A DNA stretch of 64,000 bases from Ensifer sp. IC3342 (lineage in GTDB: Bacteria; Pseudomonadota; Alphaproteobacteria; Rhizobiales; Rhizobiaceae). Below, piece after piece: positions 55,548 through 63,649 of the stretch. Within the stretch, counting starts at the first letter, position 1. Each line of letters starts with the position of its first letter. A program made the position numbers and the translations under genes. The notes beneath the pieces are model-generated. The model saw only the letters and a program-made list of their open reading frames with translations, was not told where the DNA came from and did no database searches. The stretch spans positions 558,001 through 622,000 of the forward strand of contig NZ_JADYVE010000002.1 in NCBI RefSeq assembly GCF_020193655.1, given 5' to 3'.

Positions 55548-55797
55548 GGGTGCGGGGCCAGAGGATCCGGGACGCTGAATGAAACAAGCCCCGCCACGGC
55601 GGCACGAAGCGCCTGTCGTCATAGGACGTCATAGGAGCCGAGATATCCCGCGTGGGCTGGAGAAGCGAAAAACCTGGCTTTGAGATAGGCGAACGTGTGT
55701 CGCGGCATCAATTTGCGGGAAAACTCGTCCCAGCCATTGGTTCGCCGGAGGCTTCGTCCTATTTTGGGCGAAGCGAACGAATCGTCGGCGGACAAGC

Positions 55798-56592
55798 ATG
55801 CGGCAATATCTCGATCTCCTCGAACATGTGATGACAACGGGAACCGACCGCGGCGACCGGACGGGTACGGGTACGCGCTCGGTCTTCGGTTACCAGATGC
55901 GCTTCGACCTGTCGCAAGGCTTCCCGGTGCTGACTACCAAGAAGCTGCACCTGCGCTCGATCATCCACGAGCTCCTTTGGTTCCTTAAAGGCGAAACGAA
56001 TATCGCTTATCTCAAGGAACACGGCGTCAGCATTTGGGACGAGTGGGCGGACGAGAAGGGCGAGCTCGGGCCGGTTTACGGCTACCAGTGGCGCTCCTGG
56101 CCGACACCGGAAGGCGGCCACATCGACCAGATCGCAGCACTCGTCGAAGGTCTCAAGACCAATCCGAATTCTCGCCGACACATCGTTTCGGCCTGGAATC
56201 CGGCGCTGGTCGACGAGATGGCGCTGCCGCCCTGCCATTGTCTGTTCCAGTTCTACGTGGCGGACGGCAAGCTCTCCTGCCAGCTTTACCAGCGCTCGGC
56301 CGACATCTTCCTCGGCGTGCCGTTCAACATCGCCTCCTATGCGCTGCTGACTTTAATGGTTGCGCAGGTGACGGGACTGAAGCCCGGCGATTTCGTCCAC
56401 ACGCTCGGCGACGCCCACATCTATCACAACCACTTCGAACAGGCGCGGCTGCAACTGACGCGAACGCCGAAGCGGCTGCCGGAAATGCGCATCAATCCGA
56501 CGGTGAAGGATATATTTTCCTTTAAATTCGAGGACTTTACACTCGTCGGCTACGAAGCGGATTCACATATCAAGGCGCCGGTCGCCGTCTAG
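55798..56592 (+). CDS. thyA: Thymidylate synthase
   Basis: ThyA methylates dUMP to dTMP using methylene-tetrahydrofolate. The 264-residue length is the family standard. The phosphate-binding [19 protein letters not shown] (about 21-39), the catalytic cysteine in [13 protein letters not shown] (about 142-154) and the following [20 protein letters not shown] (about 162-181) are intact, and the C-terminus ends HIKAPVAV. The dihydrofolate product is recycled by FolA, encoded two genes downstream. A GST gene lies between them. Confidence 0.96.
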   Translation: MRQYLDLLEHVMTTGTDRGDRTGTGTRSVFGYQMRFDLSQGFPVLTTKKLHLRSIIHELLWFLKGETNIAYLKEHGVSIWDEWADEKGELGPVYGYQWRSWPTPEGGHIDQIAALVEGLKTNPNSRRHIVSAWNPALVDEMALPPCHCLFQFYVADGKLSCQLYQRSADIFLGVPFNIASYALLTLMVAQVTGLKPGDFVHTLGDAHIYHNHFEQARLQLTRTPKRLPEMRINPTVKDIFSFKFEDFTLVGYEADSHIKAPVAV

Positions 56593-56776
56593 ATCGGGCG
56601 GTATGGTCGCGTCTCAGGCCGGCCGGAGTGCATGCCCGGCTTCACGTGACTTGCCTGCAGAGGCCTATGTGTTCTGAAACAAAAGGCCGGGAACTTCCTT
56701 CCGCGTTCCTCCAGGGCACGCGGGGGGCGGCGCTCCCGGAAAAAGCGCCGCGAGCCGGCGTAAGAGGGAGGGTTCG

Positions 56777-57382
56777 ATGCTGACGCTCATCCATGCGCCG
56801 CTGTCGCGCTCGTCGCGCATCATCTGGTTGCTCGAGGAAATCGGCGCCGAATACGAGATCCGCTATGTCAATATCCGCCGCTGGGATGGCTCGGGCGGGC
56901 CGGATGAGAATAATCCGCACCCGCACAAGCAGGTGCCGGCACTTCTGCACAACGGCGCGGTGATCTGGGAGTCGGCCGCCGTCGTGCAATATCTGACCGA
57001 CCTTTACCCGGACTGCAGTCTCGGCCGGCCGCCGGGCCATCCCGAGCGCGGCGCCTATCTTTCCTGGCTCGCCTACTATGCCGGCGTCATCGAGCCGACG
57101 GCGCTTGCCCATATTTCCGGCGTGACCGTCAACAACCCGGTGCTGGCAAGACTCTACAGTGAAATGTGCGCCCACGTGATCGACGTCTTGAGCCGCCAGA
57201 GCTATCTGCTCGGCGAGACGATGAGCGCGGCCGATCTTTTGCTTGCGAGCGCGCTTCAATGGATGCGCAAGATCCTGCCCGAAAGCGAGGTGATCGACCG
57301 CTATATTCGCGTCGTGACCGATCGGGCGGCCCTGCAGCGAGCGCGCGAAATCGACAGCAAACCGAGTGGTTTCCATGACTGA
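56777..57382 (+). CDS. Glutathione S-transferase
   Basis: The 201-residue cytosolic GST has a thioredoxin-fold N-terminal domain (LIHAPLSRSSRIIWLLEEIG, about 4-23) with a serine-rich active-site region, the cis-proline motif HKQVPALLHNGAVIWESAAV (about 55-74) and an all-helical C-terminal domain with QSYLLGETMSAADLLLASAL (about 141-160). The substrate is unknown. It overlaps the folA start by 8 bases, so thyA, GST and folA form a tight group. Confidence 0.9.
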   Translation: MLTLIHAPLSRSSRIIWLLEEIGAEYEIRYVNIRRWDGSGGPDENNPHPHKQVPALLHNGAVIWESAAVVQYLTDLYPDCSLGRPPGHPERGAYLSWLAYYAGVIEPTALAHISGVTVNNPVLARLYSEMCAHVIDVLSRQSYLLGETMSAADLLLASALQWMRKILPESEVIDRYIRVVTDRAALQRAREIDSKPSGFHD

Positions 57383-57923
57383 AGCAAAGACTGAAACGAG
57401 CGCTGAACCGAAGGTCGTAATCGTCGTCGCGGTTGCGGCCAACGGAGTGATTGGACGCGAGGGCGGCCTGCCATGGCGGCTCTCGACCGATCTCAAGCGC
57501 TTTAAGGCGATTACGATCGGCAAGCCGGTCGTAATGGGTCGGAAGACCTGGGCCTCGCTCGGGCGCCCGCTGCCGGGGCGACCGAATATCGTCATCAGCC
57601 GCAATCGCGATTTCGAGGCGCCGGGGGCGGAGGTCGCCCCCTCGCTGGTGGCGGCGCTCGCGTTGGCGCGCAGCCATGCGGCGGCGATCGGCGCAGACGA
57701 GGTCTGCATTATCGGCGGCGGCGAGATCTACCGGCAATCGATCGGCGTTGCGGACGTGCTGCACGTGACGGAGGTGCAGGCCGAGGTCGACGGCGACACG
57801 CGCTTCCCGGCGATCGATCCGACAGTCTTCGAGAGGGTGTTCGAGGAAGAGCTGCCGCGCGGCGAGAAGGACAGCCATGCGATGCATTTCGTGACCTGGC
57901 GCCGGCGGGAGACAGCGGAATGA
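57375..57923 (+). CDS. folA: Dihydrofolate reductase
   Basis: FolA reduces dihydrofolate with NADPH. From ATG 57375 the protein has 182 residues, a little longer than E. coli FolA. The family motifs are VAANGVIGREGGLPWRLSTD (about 22-41), KPVVMGRKTWASLGRPLPGR (about 52-71) and CIIGGGEIYRQSIGVADVL (about 114-132), with the conserved DGDTRFP near the C-terminus. Upstream in-frame starts would extend into the GST gene. Its stop codon lies inside the first unit of a 59-bp repeat array. Confidence 0.95.
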   Translation: MTEAKTETSAEPKVVIVVAVAANGVIGREGGLPWRLSTDLKRFKAITIGKPVVMGRKTWASLGRPLPGRPNIVISRNRDFEAPGAEVAPSLVAALALARSHAAAIGADEVCIIGGGEIYRQSIGVADVLHVTEVQAEVDGDTRFPAIDPTVFERVFEEELPRGEKDSHAMHFVTWRRRETAE

Positions 57924-58120
57924 GGAAAAGTGCGAAGCGGTTTTCCGCCCGCATTCCGCGCCAGGCAAAGAAGTGGGAATGAGGAAAAGTGCGAAGCGGT
58001 TTTCCGCCCGCATTCCGCGCCAGGCAAAGAAGTGGGAATGAGGAAAAGTGCGAAGCGGTTTCCCGCCCGCATTCCGCGTCAGGCGAAGAAGCCGGAATGA
58101 GGAAAATGCGAGGCCGTTTT
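57916..58120. repeat. Tandem array of about four 59-bp palindromic repeats after folA
   Basis: GGAATGAGG begins units at 57917, 57976, 58035 and 58094 (period 59). The first three are nearly identical; the fourth is truncated or diverged. Units resemble those at 50702-50866 (inner GGAAAA and TTTTCC, outer GGAATG and CATTCC) but have GTGCGAAGCGG in the loop and the spacer CGCCAGGCAAAGAAGTG. The array overlaps the folA stop. Confidence 0.93.
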
Positions 58121-58305
58121 CGGCGCGTATGCGGCGCTCACCTGTTCGTGTAGCGTGTCTCCCAACTATTTTAACCCATTTACGGTGAAGTCGGCCGTAT
58201 CGCGTTGAAAGCAATGCATGTGATACCTATAACGGTGTCACATCGTGACCGCTTGCTCGTGCCTGTGGGCGGTCGGCGAGAGAGTTTTCTTGAAGAGAGG
58301 TTTTG

Positions 58306-59391
58306 ATGCCCTGGAGCAATCAGAATGGCGGCGGCGGCCCGTGGGGCGGCGGCGGCAATCAAGGGCCGTGGGGCCAGGGGCCCAATCGGCCGCGAGGCGG
58401 GAGAGGCGGCCCGCCTGATCTCGAGGAGATCATCCGGCGCGGTCAGGATCAGTTGAAGAATGTGGTCCCGGGGGGCTTCAATGGCGGCGTCTTCGTCATC
58501 GTCGGCCTTTTGATCGTCGGTTTCATCCTGCTCAACTCGATCTACACGGTCCAGCCGGACGAACGCGGCGTCGAGATGCGGTTCGGCAGGCCGAAAGAAG
58601 AAATTTCGATGCCGGGCCTGCACTACCACTTCTGGCCCCTCGAAACCGTCGAGTTCGTGAAGGTCACGGAGCAGCAGCAGAATATCGGCGGACGCTCCGC
58701 CGGCCAGTCCAATGCCGGGCTGATGCTTTCCGGCGACCAGAACATCGTCAATGTGCAGTTCTCGGTACTGTTCTCGGTGACCGACCCGAAGGCCTACCTC
58801 TTCAACGTCGAGAACCCGTCCGACACGCTGCAGCAGGTTGCCGAAAGCGCCATGCGCGAGGTCGTCGGTCGGCGTCCGGCCCAAGACATTTTCCGCGACA
58901 ACCGCCAGGCAATCGCCGCCGACGTGAAAAACACGATTCAGGCGACGATGGACAGCTACGGCGCCGGCGTTTCGGTGAATACGGTCGCGATCGAGGACGC
59001 CGCGCCTCCGCGTGAAGTCGCCGACGCCTTCGACGAGGTGCAGCGCGCCGAACAGGACGAGGACCGCTTCGTCGAGGAAGCCAACCAATACGCCAACCAG
59101 GTGCTCGGCAAGGCGCGCGGTCAGGGCGCGCAGATCCGCGAAGAGGCGGCCGCCTACAAGGACCGCGTCGTCAAGGAAGCGCAGGGTGAGGCACAGCGCT
59201 TCATCTCGGTCTATGACGCCTATTCCAAGGCTCCGGATGTCACGCGCCGGCGGCTTTATCTCGAAACCATGCAGGATGTATTCCGCAAGTCGAAGAAGGT
59301 CATTCTCGACGAGAAGAACGGGCAGGGCGTGCTGCCCTATCTGCCGCTCAACGAAATCGGCAGACCCGCGCAGTCGGGAGGTACCCAATGA
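58306..59391 (+). CDS. hflK: HflK, SPFH-domain membrane protease modulator
   Basis: HflK and HflC form a membrane complex that encloses and controls the FtsH protease. The 361-residue protein has a long N-terminal Gly/Pro/Trp/Asn-rich cytoplasmic segment (about 1-55), one membrane helix (GVFVIVGLLIVGFILLNSIY, about 61-80) and the SPFH/Band 7 domain starting VQPDERGVEMRFGRPKEEIS. A coiled-coil region follows (about 240-300). The ATG at 58306 is preferred to TTG at 58303. It overlaps hflC by 4 bases (ATGA). Confidence 0.94.
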   Translation: MPWSNQNGGGGPWGGGGNQGPWGQGPNRPRGGRGGPPDLEEIIRRGQDQLKNVVPGGFNGGVFVIVGLLIVGFILLNSIYTVQPDERGVEMRFGRPKEEISMPGLHYHFWPLETVEFVKVTEQQQNIGGRSAGQSNAGLMLSGDQNIVNVQFSVLFSVTDPKAYLFNVENPSDTLQQVAESAMREVVGRRPAQDIFRDNRQAIAADVKNTIQATMDSYGAGVSVNTVAIEDAAPPREVADAFDEVQRAEQDEDRFVEEANQYANQVLGKARGQGAQIREEAAAYKDRVVKEAQGEAQRFISVYDAYSKAPDVTRRRLYLETMQDVFRKSKKVILDEKNGQGVLPYLPLNEIGRPAQSGGTQ

Positions 59392-60320
59392 TAAACAATC
59401 GCAGTTCAATCATCCTGATCATCCTCGCGGCGGTGCTCGTCGTGATCTATTCGTCGGTCTTCGTGGTCAACGAGCGCCAGCAGGCGATCGTCGTGCGCTT
59501 CGGCGAGATCCGAGCCGTCAAGACCGAGCCTGGCCTTTATTTCAAGCTTCCTTTTGCCTTCATGGATGCCGATCGCGTGCAATTCGTCGAGGACCAGGCG
59601 CTTCGCTTCGATCTCGACAATATCCGCGTGCAGGTCTCCGGCGGCAAGTTCTACGAGGTGGACGCTTTCGTGGTTTACAGGATCGCCGACGCCCGGCGTT
59701 TCCGCGAGACCGTTTCAGGCGACCGGGAATCGGCCGAGGCGCGGCTTCGGACCCGTCTCGACGCGTCGCTGCGCCGTGTCTACGGTCTGAGGGGGTTCGA
59801 GGCCGCCCTTTCAGACGAGCGCGCCTCGATGATGCGTGAAGTGCGGACCGACCTCAAGGCGGACGCGGAGTCGCTCGGCCTCAACATCGAGGACGTGCGC
59901 ATCCGCCGGACAGACCTGACGCAGGAAGTCTCGCAGCAAACCTTCGAGAGGATGAAGGCGGAGCGCCTGGCCGAAGCCGAGTTGATCCGTGCACGCGGTA
60001 ACGAGGAAGGTCAGCGCCGCCGCGCGATCGCCGATCGCCAGGTGGTCGAAATCGTGGCGGAAGCCCAGCGTGATTCGGAAATCCTGCGAGGTGAGGGCGA
60101 AGCCGAGCGCGCAGGGATCTTTGCCGACGCCTTCACGCGCGATCCCGGCTTCTTCGACTTCTACCGCTCGATGGCGGCCTATTCCCAGTCCATCGGTAAC
60201 CCGGACACAACCGTGGTGCTCTCGCCGCATTCGGAATTCTTCCGCTATTTCAACAGCGCGGACGGTGCGGCGTTGCCGCAGCCGCCGACCGCGCCGGCGG
60301 CGCCTGCGACTGCAGATTGA
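59388..60320 (+). CDS. hflC: HflC, SPFH-domain partner of HflK
   Basis: The 310-residue protein has an N-terminal membrane anchor (SIILIILAAVLVVIYSSVFV, about 6-25) and a Band 7 domain starting NERQQAIVVRFGEIRAVKTE (about 27-46). The later RGNEEGQRRRAIADRQVVEI-type stretch is helical and the end is Pro/Ala-rich. Its partner gene hflK overlaps it. The downstream gene for a DUF2065 protein begins 7 bases later, the usual rhizobial order. Confidence 0.94.
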   Translation: MINNRSSIILIILAAVLVVIYSSVFVVNERQQAIVVRFGEIRAVKTEPGLYFKLPFAFMDADRVQFVEDQALRFDLDNIRVQVSGGKFYEVDAFVVYRIADARRFRETVSGDRESAEARLRTRLDASLRRVYGLRGFEAALSDERASMMREVRTDLKADAESLGLNIEDVRIRRTDLTQEVSQQTFERMKAERLAEAELIRARGNEEGQRRRAIADRQVVEIVAEAQRDSEILRGEGEAERAGIFADAFTRDPGFFDFYRSMAAYSQSIGNPDTTVVLSPHSEFFRYFNSADGAALPQPPTAPAAPATAD

Positions 60321-60327
60321 GTGGATA

Positions 60328-60513
60328 ATGTCCGATTTCCTGATTGGGTTTGGTTTTTTCCTGATCATCGAGGGGCTGGTGTACGCACTGGCCCCTTTGG
60401 TTTTGGTGGAATTGGCGAAGCGTTTGCCGTATGTCCCGGAACATCAGCTCCGACTGGCCGGACTCGTTTCGGTGGCGGCCGGCGTCGGACTTGTATGGTT
60501 GGTTCGAGGATAG
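60328..60513 (+). CDS. DUF2065 small membrane protein
   Basis: This 61-residue protein consists of two membrane segments (FLIGFGFFLIIEGLVYALAP and LAGLVSVAAGVGLVWLVRG) with a short loop LVELAKRLPYVPEHQ. DUF2065 genes often lie beside hflC, as here; no function is proven. The ATG at 60328 follows hflC closely and reads in a different frame from the overlapping longer frame upstream. Confidence 0.9.
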   Translation: MSDFLIGFGFFLIIEGLVYALAPLVLVELAKRLPYVPEHQLRLAGLVSVAAGVGLVWLVRG

Positions 60514-60519
60514 TGCGAA

Positions 60520-60906
60520 ATGCCACATAAACTGCTGATCCGGCTGGTCGATGCCGAATATGCCATTACCCGACTGAATGTCGGGTCCGCGATACCGGAA
60601 TGGCTGCCGGGGCCGGGTTTCTGGACGGTGTCCAGCTCTCGCGAGGAAATGACGCTGGTTTGTCGCGCCGCCCGCGTACCATCGAGCGTGCAGAGCTCGC
60701 TTGGATGGCGCTGCTTCCGCATCGAGCAGCATTTTAGCTTCGACGTGCCGGGCGTCCTGTCCTCGGTGCTGCGGCCGCTTTCCGCAGCCGGCGTCGGCGT
60801 TTTCGCCAATTCGACCTTCAGCACCGATTATGTGTTCGTCGCGGGCTCCAACCTTGAAAAGGCGGTGCAGGCGCTCAAGGAACACGGGCACGAGATCACC
60901 GGCTGA
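60520..60906 (+). CDS. ACT-domain protein (ACT_7-like)
   Basis: The 128-residue protein carries an ACT-like ligand-binding fold in its C-terminal half: HFSFDVPGVLSSVLRPLSAA (about 70-89) and GVGVFANSTFSTDYVFVAGS (about 90-109), followed by LEKAVQALKEHGHEI. The N-terminal half (LLIRLVDAEYAITRLNVGSA) may be a second, diverged copy. ACT domains bind amino acids or related small molecules; the ligand is unknown. It follows the DUF2065 gene by 6 bases, in the hflKC-degP neighbourhood. Confidence 0.85.
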   Translation: MPHKLLIRLVDAEYAITRLNVGSAIPEWLPGPGFWTVSSSREEMTLVCRAARVPSSVQSSLGWRCFRIEQHFSFDVPGVLSSVLRPLSAAGVGVFANSTFSTDYVFVAGSNLEKAVQALKEHGHEITG

Positions 60907-61140
60907 ATGCGCGAAGGTGGCGCTCCCCGCAGGTGCCGGCGGTTTGCCTTCCTGGGAGCGGATCAGGAAATCGTGTTTGGACGCTCCGGAATTCCGCCGT
61001 ATCTTCAAGGGAAGATCGCTTGTGTGCGAACCCGCCGTAGCGGCGTATCGTGCAGTTGAAGGGAATCGATCACGCCGCGGTCCCGGATTGCTGAAATCCA
61101 TGCCAGTGTGGTCCAAGAGCAATAATAGGAGCCTAGCGAC

Positions 61141-62643
61141 TTGTCGACACGACCCAAATTCTTCCGCGGCCTGGTGCTTGCGGCCGCGACGGCACTGCTT
61201 CTGACCAACACGGCGCTCGCCGAGACGGCAACGTCACGACCGGCGGCCGGACCGCCCTCCGTTGCCGACCTCGCCGAGGGGCTGCTCGATGCGGTGGTCA
61301 ACATTTCCATTTCCCAGAACGTCAAGAGCGATGATGACAACGCCCCGATGCCGCAGGTGCCGGAAGGCTCGCCCCATCAGGAATTCTTCGACGAATTCTT
61401 CAAGGGACAGGGCGGCGAGGGTAACCGACCGCGAACGGTCAACTCCCTTGGCTCCGGTTTCGTTATCGATCCGGCCGGCTTCATCGTCACCAACAACCAT
61501 GTCATCCAGGACGCAGACGACATCGAAATCAACTTCTCGGACGGCTCCAAGCTGAAGGCGAAGCTGGTTGGCATGGACACCAAGACCGACCTGGCGGTGC
61601 TGAAGGTTGAGCCGAAGAAGCCGCTCAAGGCCGTCTCCTTCGGTGACTCGCGCAAGATCCGGATCGGCGATTGGGTGATGGTTGTCGGCAATCCGTTCGG
61701 CCTCGGCGTGTCTGTTTCGGTCGGCGTCGTCTCGGCGCGCGGGCGCAACATCAATGCCGGCCCCTATGACAGCTTCATCCAGACCGACGCCGCGATCAAC
61801 CGCGGCAATTCGGGCGGCCCTCTGTTCAACATGCAGGGCGAGGTGATCGGCATCAATACCGCGATCCTCTCCCAGACCGGCATGTCGGTCGGCATCGGCT
61901 TCGCCGTGCCGACGGAACTGGCAATGAACGTCGTCAATCAGCTCAAGGAATTCGGCGAGACCCGGCGCGGTTGGCTCGGCGTTCGCATTCAGCCGGTCAC
62001 CGACGATATCGCCGAAAGCCTCAAGATGGAGAGACCCCGCGGTGCGCTGGTCTCCGGCATCATCGAAGGCGGGCCGATCGCCAAGGGTGAGATCAAGGCA
62101 GGCGATATCATCATCCGTTTCGATGGGACGGATGTCGCGGAGATCCGCGACCTGATGCGCGCGGTCGGCGAGAGCCCGGTCGGAAAGGCGGTCGACGTGA
62201 TCATTATTCGTGATGGCAAGGAGCAGACGGTTCGCGTCACGCTCGGCCGGCTCGAGGATGGCGAGCAACTTGCAAATGCGCCGGCGAGGGAGAACGGCGA
62301 AGGTGCCAAGCCGAATGAACCGCCCGCGGCGCGGCTGCCGGCGAGCGACGTCGTACTCGGCATGAAGCTCGCAGTGCTCGACGCCGATCGCCGCAAGAGC
62401 TTCGGCATTGCCGATAGCGTCGAAGGCGTGGTGGTGACCGAAGTCCAGCCGAATTCGGCCGCAGCCGAACGCCGGGTCGCGGCCGGCGACGTGATCGTCG
62501 AGATCGGCCAGGAGGCAATGGCCACACCGGACGACGTTTCGGCGCGAGTCGAGGAACTGAAGAACGATGGCCGCCGCAACGCGCTTCTGATGATCGCCAA
62601 CAAGACCGGCGAGCTGCGCTTCGTCACAGTGCAGATGGAGTAG
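61141..62643 (+). CDS. degP: DegP/DegQ-type periplasmic serine protease
   Basis: HtrA-family proteases degrade misfolded envelope proteins. The start is TTG at 61141 (AGGAG about 10 bases upstream) and gives 500 residues. A signal peptide (FRGLVLAAATALLLTNTALA) is followed by the protease domain with His in IVTNNHVIQDADDIEI (about 118-133), Asp in DTKTDLAVLKVEPK (about 147-160) and Ser in AAINRGNSGGPLFNM (about 218-232). Two PDZ domains follow (about 275-370 and 400-495), each with a carboxylate-binding loop. The active site is complete. Confidence 0.95.
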   Translation: MSTRPKFFRGLVLAAATALLLTNTALAETATSRPAAGPPSVADLAEGLLDAVVNISISQNVKSDDDNAPMPQVPEGSPHQEFFDEFFKGQGGEGNRPRTVNSLGSGFVIDPAGFIVTNNHVIQDADDIEINFSDGSKLKAKLVGMDTKTDLAVLKVEPKKPLKAVSFGDSRKIRIGDWVMVVGNPFGLGVSVSVGVVSARGRNINAGPYDSFIQTDAAINRGNSGGPLFNMQGEVIGINTAILSQTGMSVGIGFAVPTELAMNVVNQLKEFGETRRGWLGVRIQPVTDDIAESLKMERPRGALVSGIIEGGPIAKGEIKAGDIIIRFDGTDVAEIRDLMRAVGESPVGKAVDVIIIRDGKEQTVRVTLGRLEDGEQLANAPARENGEGAKPNEPPAARLPASDVVLGMKLAVLDADRRKSFGIADSVEGVVVTEVQPNSAAAERRVAAGDVIVEIGQEAMATPDDVSARVEELKNDGRRNALLMIANKTGELRFVTVQME

Positions 62644-62664
62644 GGGCGGGCGCGCATCCTTTCC

Positions 62665-63330
62665 ATGCAGCATTCAGAGGGCTTTGATTTCGAGGTCACC
62701 ATAAAGAGCTCGAGCGACCCTCCGATCGTACTCCTCCATGGCAGCAGCGGAAGGGAAACGGACTGGGGTGATTTTGCGCAACACGTGGCTCCCCGTTCCA
62801 CATGTCTCTCGGTTCGTGGTCCAATCCCCACGGAGCAAGGTTTCACATTCTTTCGGCGCAATCCGGATCGAAGCCTGAACCTTGAGGAACTGGCCCATAG
62901 AGCGGAAGAGCTTTGCGCATTCTTGGAGGCAATATCCGGCCAGCTTGGCTTCAGCCTGCCTCCGGTTATTGCCGGCTACTCGAGCGGTGCCGTGATCGCC
63001 GCAGCGGTTGTTGCCCGTCGGAGCACGCTCACTTCCGGCGCCATACTTCTGCGACCGCAATCGCCAAATCCGCAAAGGCCATCTCCAATGCTGGAGCGTT
63101 ATCCCGTGCTCATCCTCGCGGGAGCACACGATGACCGCCGAACACGCTCGGATGCACCGATGGTCGCCGAGCAGTTCTGCGTTGCCGGGGCGCATGTGAC
63201 CTACCGCGAACTCGACGCTGGACACGGTGGGAACAAACCGGCCTGGACCGATCGTTTTCAAGACAGTGGTTTGCAGAGTGGTTCAAGTGACGCCCGTGGG
63301 CGCCCGTTTTCGGAATGTCAGCCGGTTTGA
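62665..63330 (+). CDS. Alpha/beta-hydrolase fold protein
   Basis: The 221-residue protein has the serine hydrolase pattern: oxyanion region PIVLLHGSSGRETDW (about 20-34), nucleophile motif AGYSSGAVIAAAVVAR (about 94-109), and the acid and histidine in LILAGAHDDRRTRS (about 149-162) and ELDAGHGGNK (about 182-191). It resembles carboxylesterase/phospholipase-like proteins. Substrate unknown. It is slightly less GC-rich and differs in codon use from degP. It lies in a stretch where the next genes are broken, so it may also be of accessory origin. Confidence 0.8.
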   Translation: MQHSEGFDFEVTIKSSSDPPIVLLHGSSGRETDWGDFAQHVAPRSTCLSVRGPIPTEQGFTFFRRNPDRSLNLEELAHRAEELCAFLEAISGQLGFSLPPVIAGYSSGAVIAAAVVARRSTLTSGAILLRPQSPNPQRPSPMLERYPVLILAGAHDDRRTRSDAPMVAEQFCVAGAHVTYRELDAGHGGNKPAWTDRFQDSGLQSGSSDARGRPFSECQPV

Positions 63331-63438
63331 AGGCCCGTGAGGCAGCCTTTCTGACGCCAACGACCGAGAATGTCCGCCGCCCAGTAGTCGCTCCGGGTTG
63401 TCCTCGTCGGCCATATTCTGCACTTCGCCATAAATCAT
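63283..63438 (-). pseudogene. Very small reading frame, possibly frameshifted
   Basis: An ATG at 63438, overlapping the stop of the next tiny frame as ATGA, opens a 51-residue frame MIYGEVQNMADEDNPERLLG onwards. One extra C in a CCC run near 63399 changes the frame; removing it gives a more protein-like ending, RSDYWAADILGRWRQKG. The frame overlaps the end of the hydrolase gene. It may be a decayed small gene or not a gene at all. Confidence 0.35.
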
Positions 63439-63527
63439 CGTGATCGGCGCCGCGCTGGCCGCGGTGCGGGCTGGAAGGTCAGCAGGCGGAAAGCCGCGAG
63501 AATCGTGTCGAATATCTCGCGCATCAT
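63435..63527 (-). CDS. Tiny ORF with good ribosome site, unknown
   Basis: A 30-residue frame (MMREIFDTILAAFRLLTFQP then a basic tail) begins at 63527 with GAGGAAG 7-8 bases upstream. It is amphipathic and basic at the C-terminus. It is divergent from the broken LysR gene at 63650, which fits an old regulator-target pair. No family is recognised, so coding status is uncertain. Confidence 0.4.
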   Translation of the reverse strand: MMREIFDTILAAFRLLTFQPAPRPARRRSR

Positions 63528-63649
63528 ATTGTCTTCCTCTGAGAGTGCCGGACGAGGGTGGGCCCTCCCGTCTTCCGCTGTATTCCACTCCACTTGCCGC
63601 CCCTGCTCAAACGAGTTTGCAGTCCGGCTCGGATAACTTGAGGTTATGC

